Shown piece after piece: positions 31,507 to 33,863 of a stretch of DNA of 33,863 nt (the stretch's first letter is position 1; each line of letters opens with the position of its first letter). The position numbers were made by a program, and so were the translations under genes. The stretch is taken from positions 1-33,863 of the forward strand of contig JAJFLQ010000076.1 of the NCBI GenBank assembly GCA_021772615.1, in the 5' to 3' direction. The notes under the pieces are model-generated. The model saw only the letters and a program-made list of their open reading frames with translations, made no database searches and was not told the DNA's origin. The DNA is from Verrucomicrobiota bacterium. GTDB taxonomy: Bacteria; Verrucomicrobiota; Lentisphaeria; JABSQK01; JAJFLO01.

Positions 31507-32910
31507 TCATGCCTCATCGATGATGTGATCGGATTGCCCACGATGGGCCAACCGAGCCCTCACATAAAAGATGATTCCCAGAGTCACCCATGCCAACACG
31601 ATGGCCCACTCGTAGGGCCAAACCAGCGCCGATGGGCTACCGGGAAGGTACAATGCCGTGATGCCAATGGATAAAAACAGGGCGACGAAGCCGACAACAT
31701 TGCCATTGGCGACTTTAAATGGGCGGTGCATTTCTGGTTCCTTTTTGCGCAGGACCAGGAAAGACAGTGCAACAGTGGCGTAAGCAACCACGATGCCCAG
31801 GCCGCCCGCGTCCACCAACCAAACCAACGCTTTTCTACCGAACAAGGGCGCCACAACGGACAGTGCGCCTATCAGGAGAATGGCATTGACTGGCGTATTG
31901 TATTTCGGGTGCAGCTTGCCCAGAGTTGCGGGCAGCATCTTCGCGTGCGCCATGGCATAAACAGCACGACTGCCGCCGACAAGGAAGGCGTTCCAGCTCG
32001 TCACAATGCCCCCGATACCGGCTAGAACCAATAGTTTTCCGGCCCAACTACCGCCGTATGCCGCTGTCATGGCGTCCGCTGTTGCCAGACTCGACGCGGC
32101 CGTTTCTGCAGGATCCATCATCAAGGCAACTGCCAGGGTCATCACTACATACCAACCAATAGCCATCAAAACGGATAGAACCAGAATCTTGCCAATTTGA
32201 TTGTAAGGCAAATCGATTTCTTCAGCCGCCTGTGGAATCACGTCGAAACCAACAAACATGAAAGGGGTCATGATCACCACTGCAAGCAAGCCCTTGGCGC
32301 CGTTACGAAAAATCGGCTCCATATTGCTTGTCTCACCGTTAAACAAGGATCCCATCGCCAACATGATGCCGACAACCACAATCAACAGCGTCACCACTTT
32401 CTGCAGCAAAGCAGAAGCCTGAATCCCGCAAATATTGATCCATGTCATCAGGATTGCGCCGACAACGCCGACCATTACCCAAGTGAAATAGACATCCCAA
32501 CCCGCGACATTCCACAGAAATCCTACTTTGTAATTCGGAAACAGGTGCTCAATCACCGTCGGCAGTGCAACGGCCTCAAATGCCACAACGGAAATGTAAC
32601 CAAGGATGATCGCCCATGTACAAAAGAACGAACCGCCCATCCCAAGCGCTCTGTAGCTATAGACGTGTTCGCCACCGGTAAAGGGCATTGCCGAGGCCAG
32701 TTCCGCGTAAGTCAGGCCGATAAAAACAACCGCAACACCGCCAATCATGAAAGCCACAACAGCACCACCGGAACCGGCCGACTCAATCCAGCCGCCCGTT
32801 AAGACCACCCAGCCCCATCCTATCATGGCGCCAACCGCCAGCGCCAGCACTTCCTTACCATTTAAGACGCGTTTAAACTTTCCTTTTGACACGACACCTT
32901 TCTTGACCAA
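31507..32910 (-). CDS. APC-superfamily amino acid permease
   Basis: A 467-residue membrane transporter with about 12 hydrophobic helices. The APC signature is at the N-terminus: LNGKEVLALAVGAMIGWGWV (first helix with the unwound G-rich site), then TYAELASAMPFTGGEHVYSY and ALGMGGSFFCTWAIILGYI. TPFMFVGFDVIPQAAEEIDLP in the middle and SRAVYAMAHAKMLPATLGKLHPKYNTPVNAIL later are typical of amino-acid/polyamine/cation symporters. Substrate cannot be told from sequence alone. The gene stands alone; composition is more AT-rich than the 16-29 kb genes, which may reflect transfer. The start at 32910 places the first helix in a normal position after a short basic leader. Confidence 0.93.
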   Translation of the reverse strand: MVKKGVVSKGKFKRVLNGKEVLALAVGAMIGWGWVVLTGGWIESAGSGGAVVAFMIGGVAVVFIGLTYAELASAMPFTGGEHVYSYRALGMGGSFFCTWAIILGYISVVAFEAVALPTVIEHLFPNYKVGFLWNVAGWDVYFTWVMVGVVGAILMTWINICGIQASALLQKVVTLLIVVVGIMLAMGSLFNGETSNMEPIFRNGAKGLLAVVIMTPFMFVGFDVIPQAAEEIDLPYNQIGKILVLSVLMAIGWYVVMTLAVALMMDPAETAASSLATADAMTAAYGGSWAGKLLVLAGIGGIVTSWNAFLVGGSRAVYAMAHAKMLPATLGKLHPKYNTPVNAILLIGALSVVAPLFGRKALVWLVDAGGLGIVVAYATVALSFLVLRKKEPEMHRPFKVANGNVVGFVALFLSIGITALYLPGSPSALVWPYEWAIVLAWVTLGIIFYVRARLAHRGQSDHIIDEA

Positions 32911-33100
32911 GAGAAATAAGGGTCAAAACTTTAGTATTCATAATACGGTTGTACTGCATTTCGGATATTCAATTCGAAGTGCTCGCACCATATTCCAATG
33001 TAGAGCCCTAAACAACTGTTATTTAATCACTTTTATAAATATTAAAGGTTTTGACCCGAAAATCGGTTGACGCCAAAAATCGGACGGAGTGAGTAAAATT

Positions 33101-33188
33101 TGCCCACGAAACACACGAAACGCACGAATAAAGAAGTAACAGAGAAAAACTTAAAAGACTTTCGTGTAATTCGAGTGTTTCGTGGGCA
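33101..33188. repeat. Inverted-repeat element TGCCCACGAAACAC…GTGTTTCGTGGGCA
   Basis: Perfect 14-bp inverted repeats (33101-33114 and 33175-33188) enclose further cacgaaa-type units and an AT-rich centre. It sits directly left of the truncated group II intron and belongs to the class of short cacgaa-type repeats that are common in such genomes. Confidence 0.65.
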
Positions 33189-33250
33189 GCAAAATCAGTA
33201 AGAGGAACGTCGATCCAGAAATTCTCCGGCGGCAACGACCGGAACGGTAA

Positions 33251-33652
33251 AAATTTCGGTTGGATATCGGGCCAACAGATCAGTCGCTGGATTTTCTCGG
33301 ATATAGTTTCCGCTATGACAGGGACCTGCATGGTCGTCCCTCCCGCTACTGGAACCTGTTTCCCTCGTTGCCTTCGTTGCAACGGGAACGTGCGAAATTG
33401 AAGGAGCTGACCAGTCCACGCCGTTGTTTTAAGCCCCTTCGTGAAGTGATAAAGGACGTTAATACTCGGTTGCAGGGCTGGGCGAATTACTATCGGCAGG
33501 GATATCCCCGGCAAGCATTCCGGGGCCTCAATCGATATGTTCACTTACGACTGACGACGCATGCAAAACGGCGTAGTCAACGGGGTTATCGCTGCCCCAA
33601 GGGTAAAAGCTTCTATTCTCATTTCGCTGATAGCGGATTGTGCTACTTGTAA
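33251..33652 (+). pseudogene. Group II intron maturase, C-terminal part only
   Basis: The reading frame opens after a stop at 33248 and lacks the whole reverse-transcriptase core. What remains is the end of the RT and the maturase-specific X domain: SLDFLGYSFRYDRDLHGR, FKPLREVIKDVNTRLQGWANYYR and RGLNRYVHLRL, ending FYSHFADSGLCYL. No acceptable start codon is present (only TTG at 33260). The truncation point lies within about 60 bases of the inverted-repeat element at 33101-33188. Confidence 0.85.
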
Positions 33653-33679
33653 TGTTGATTAGACGAATGCCTTACGCGT

Positions 33680-33760
33680 GAGCCGGATGCGGGAAATCTG
33701 CATGTCCGGTTCGACGAGGGGGAGGGCACTGCCGCTAGCGGCAGTGCCTCTCTACTCTAC
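33680..33760 (+). ncRNA. Group II intron domains V and VI (3' end)
   Basis: Domain V at 33680-33712 shows the conserved AGC triad and a GAAA-type loop context: GAGCCGGATGCGGG-aaat-ctgcatgtccggttc. It is followed by domain VI with the perfect palindrome GGCACTGCCGCTAGCGGCAG (completed by TGCC) at 33725-33748 and the terminal TCTACTCTAC. The predicted 3' splice site is after C33760. Compact layout and ending suggest class IIC. With the 5' part missing, it cannot splice in cis. Confidence 0.85.
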
Positions 33761-33801
33761 CGTCTCTGCGCGAGTTCAATGTCGTTACGGATTGATGTAG
33801 C

Positions 33802-33820
33802 CACGGCTCTGTGAGCCGTG
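33802..33820. repeat. Small perfect hairpin near the window end
   Basis: CACGGCTC-tgt-GAGCCGTG is followed by ccacgcaacg. The style resembles the other palindromic repeats in the window, but the flanks do not align well with copies A-E. Confidence 0.45.
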
Positions 33821-33863
33821 CCACGCAACGCGAAGCAACGTAAAGTACGACACGTCTCACAGA

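Noticed and set aside
33023..33544. Minus-strand open frame of 173 codons
   Set aside because: It runs antisense through the group II intron maturase and across the inverted-repeat element, with no family pattern.
1..33863. CRISPR arrays and tRNA genes
   Set aside because: The repeats seen are dispersed hairpin elements without regular spacers. I saw no sequence with the tRNA arms and T-loop.

Overview
The window is a GC-rich bacterial chromosome segment with an uncultured, PVC-like flavour (Kiritimatiellota, Lentisphaerota, Verrucomicrobiota, or a neighbour such as Hydrogenedentota). This placement is inference. It rests on a PEP-CTERM protein, secreted proteins with dockerin-like and 'GWNL(V/I)SL' C-terminal modules, a TIGR03032 protein, an ECF42-type sigma factor with its DGPF/YCII partner, a group II intron of class C appearance, and many short palindromic repeats. 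No rRNA, tRNA or CRISPR array was seen.

Layout. 0.4-4.3 kb: a sigma-70 factor (minus), a coupled pair of small genes (a KGG-motif peptide and a one-helix membrane protein), then the YCII/ECF42 pair. 4.3-5.3 kb: a frameshifted pseudogene. 5.7-12.0 kb: housekeeping-like genes, namely a TIGR04283-like glycosyltransferase, a small membrane protein, OsmC plus adenine deaminase (overlapping), an ADP-ribosylglycohydrolase homologue with an altered metal motif, and ferrochelatase. 12.1-15.9 kb: an accessory island with a VapB antitoxin beside a gutted vapC, palindromic repeats, a complete IS110-family element, a truncated secreted-protein gene, and an MntA/HepT module whose HepT has lost its RX4HXY motif. 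15.9-22.6 kb: two paralogous secreted proteins and a 1406-residue subtilisin/kexin-like protease. 22.6-25.6 kb: the protease gene continues an operon with a SpoIIE-type phosphatase sensor and a TIGR03032 protein. 25.7-29.6 kb: a divergent pair encoding a Sel1-repeat membrane protein and a lipase maturation factor-like protein. 29.7-33.9 kb: a truncated Uma2 gene, a PEP-CTERM protein, an APC amino-acid permease, and the 3' end of a group II intron with domains V and VI.

The most striking find is the IS110 element at 12865-14509. Its ends can be set to the base because it interrupts one copy (D) of a palindromic repeat family seen elsewhere in the window, with the dinucleotide CT at both junctions. 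Its 5' non-coding region folds into a candidate bridge RNA (13016-13173). The two strands of one internal loop (13043-13050 and 13066-13072) together spell CGCGAACTCCAAC. This matches repeat copy A (393-405) perfectly and the actual insertion site with one mismatch. A second segment (13140-13146) is the exact complement of the element's own left junction, CTTATAG. So the element appears to carry a guide RNA programmed for the host repeat family, comparable to IS621 and REP elements, but with its own repeat and its own guides.
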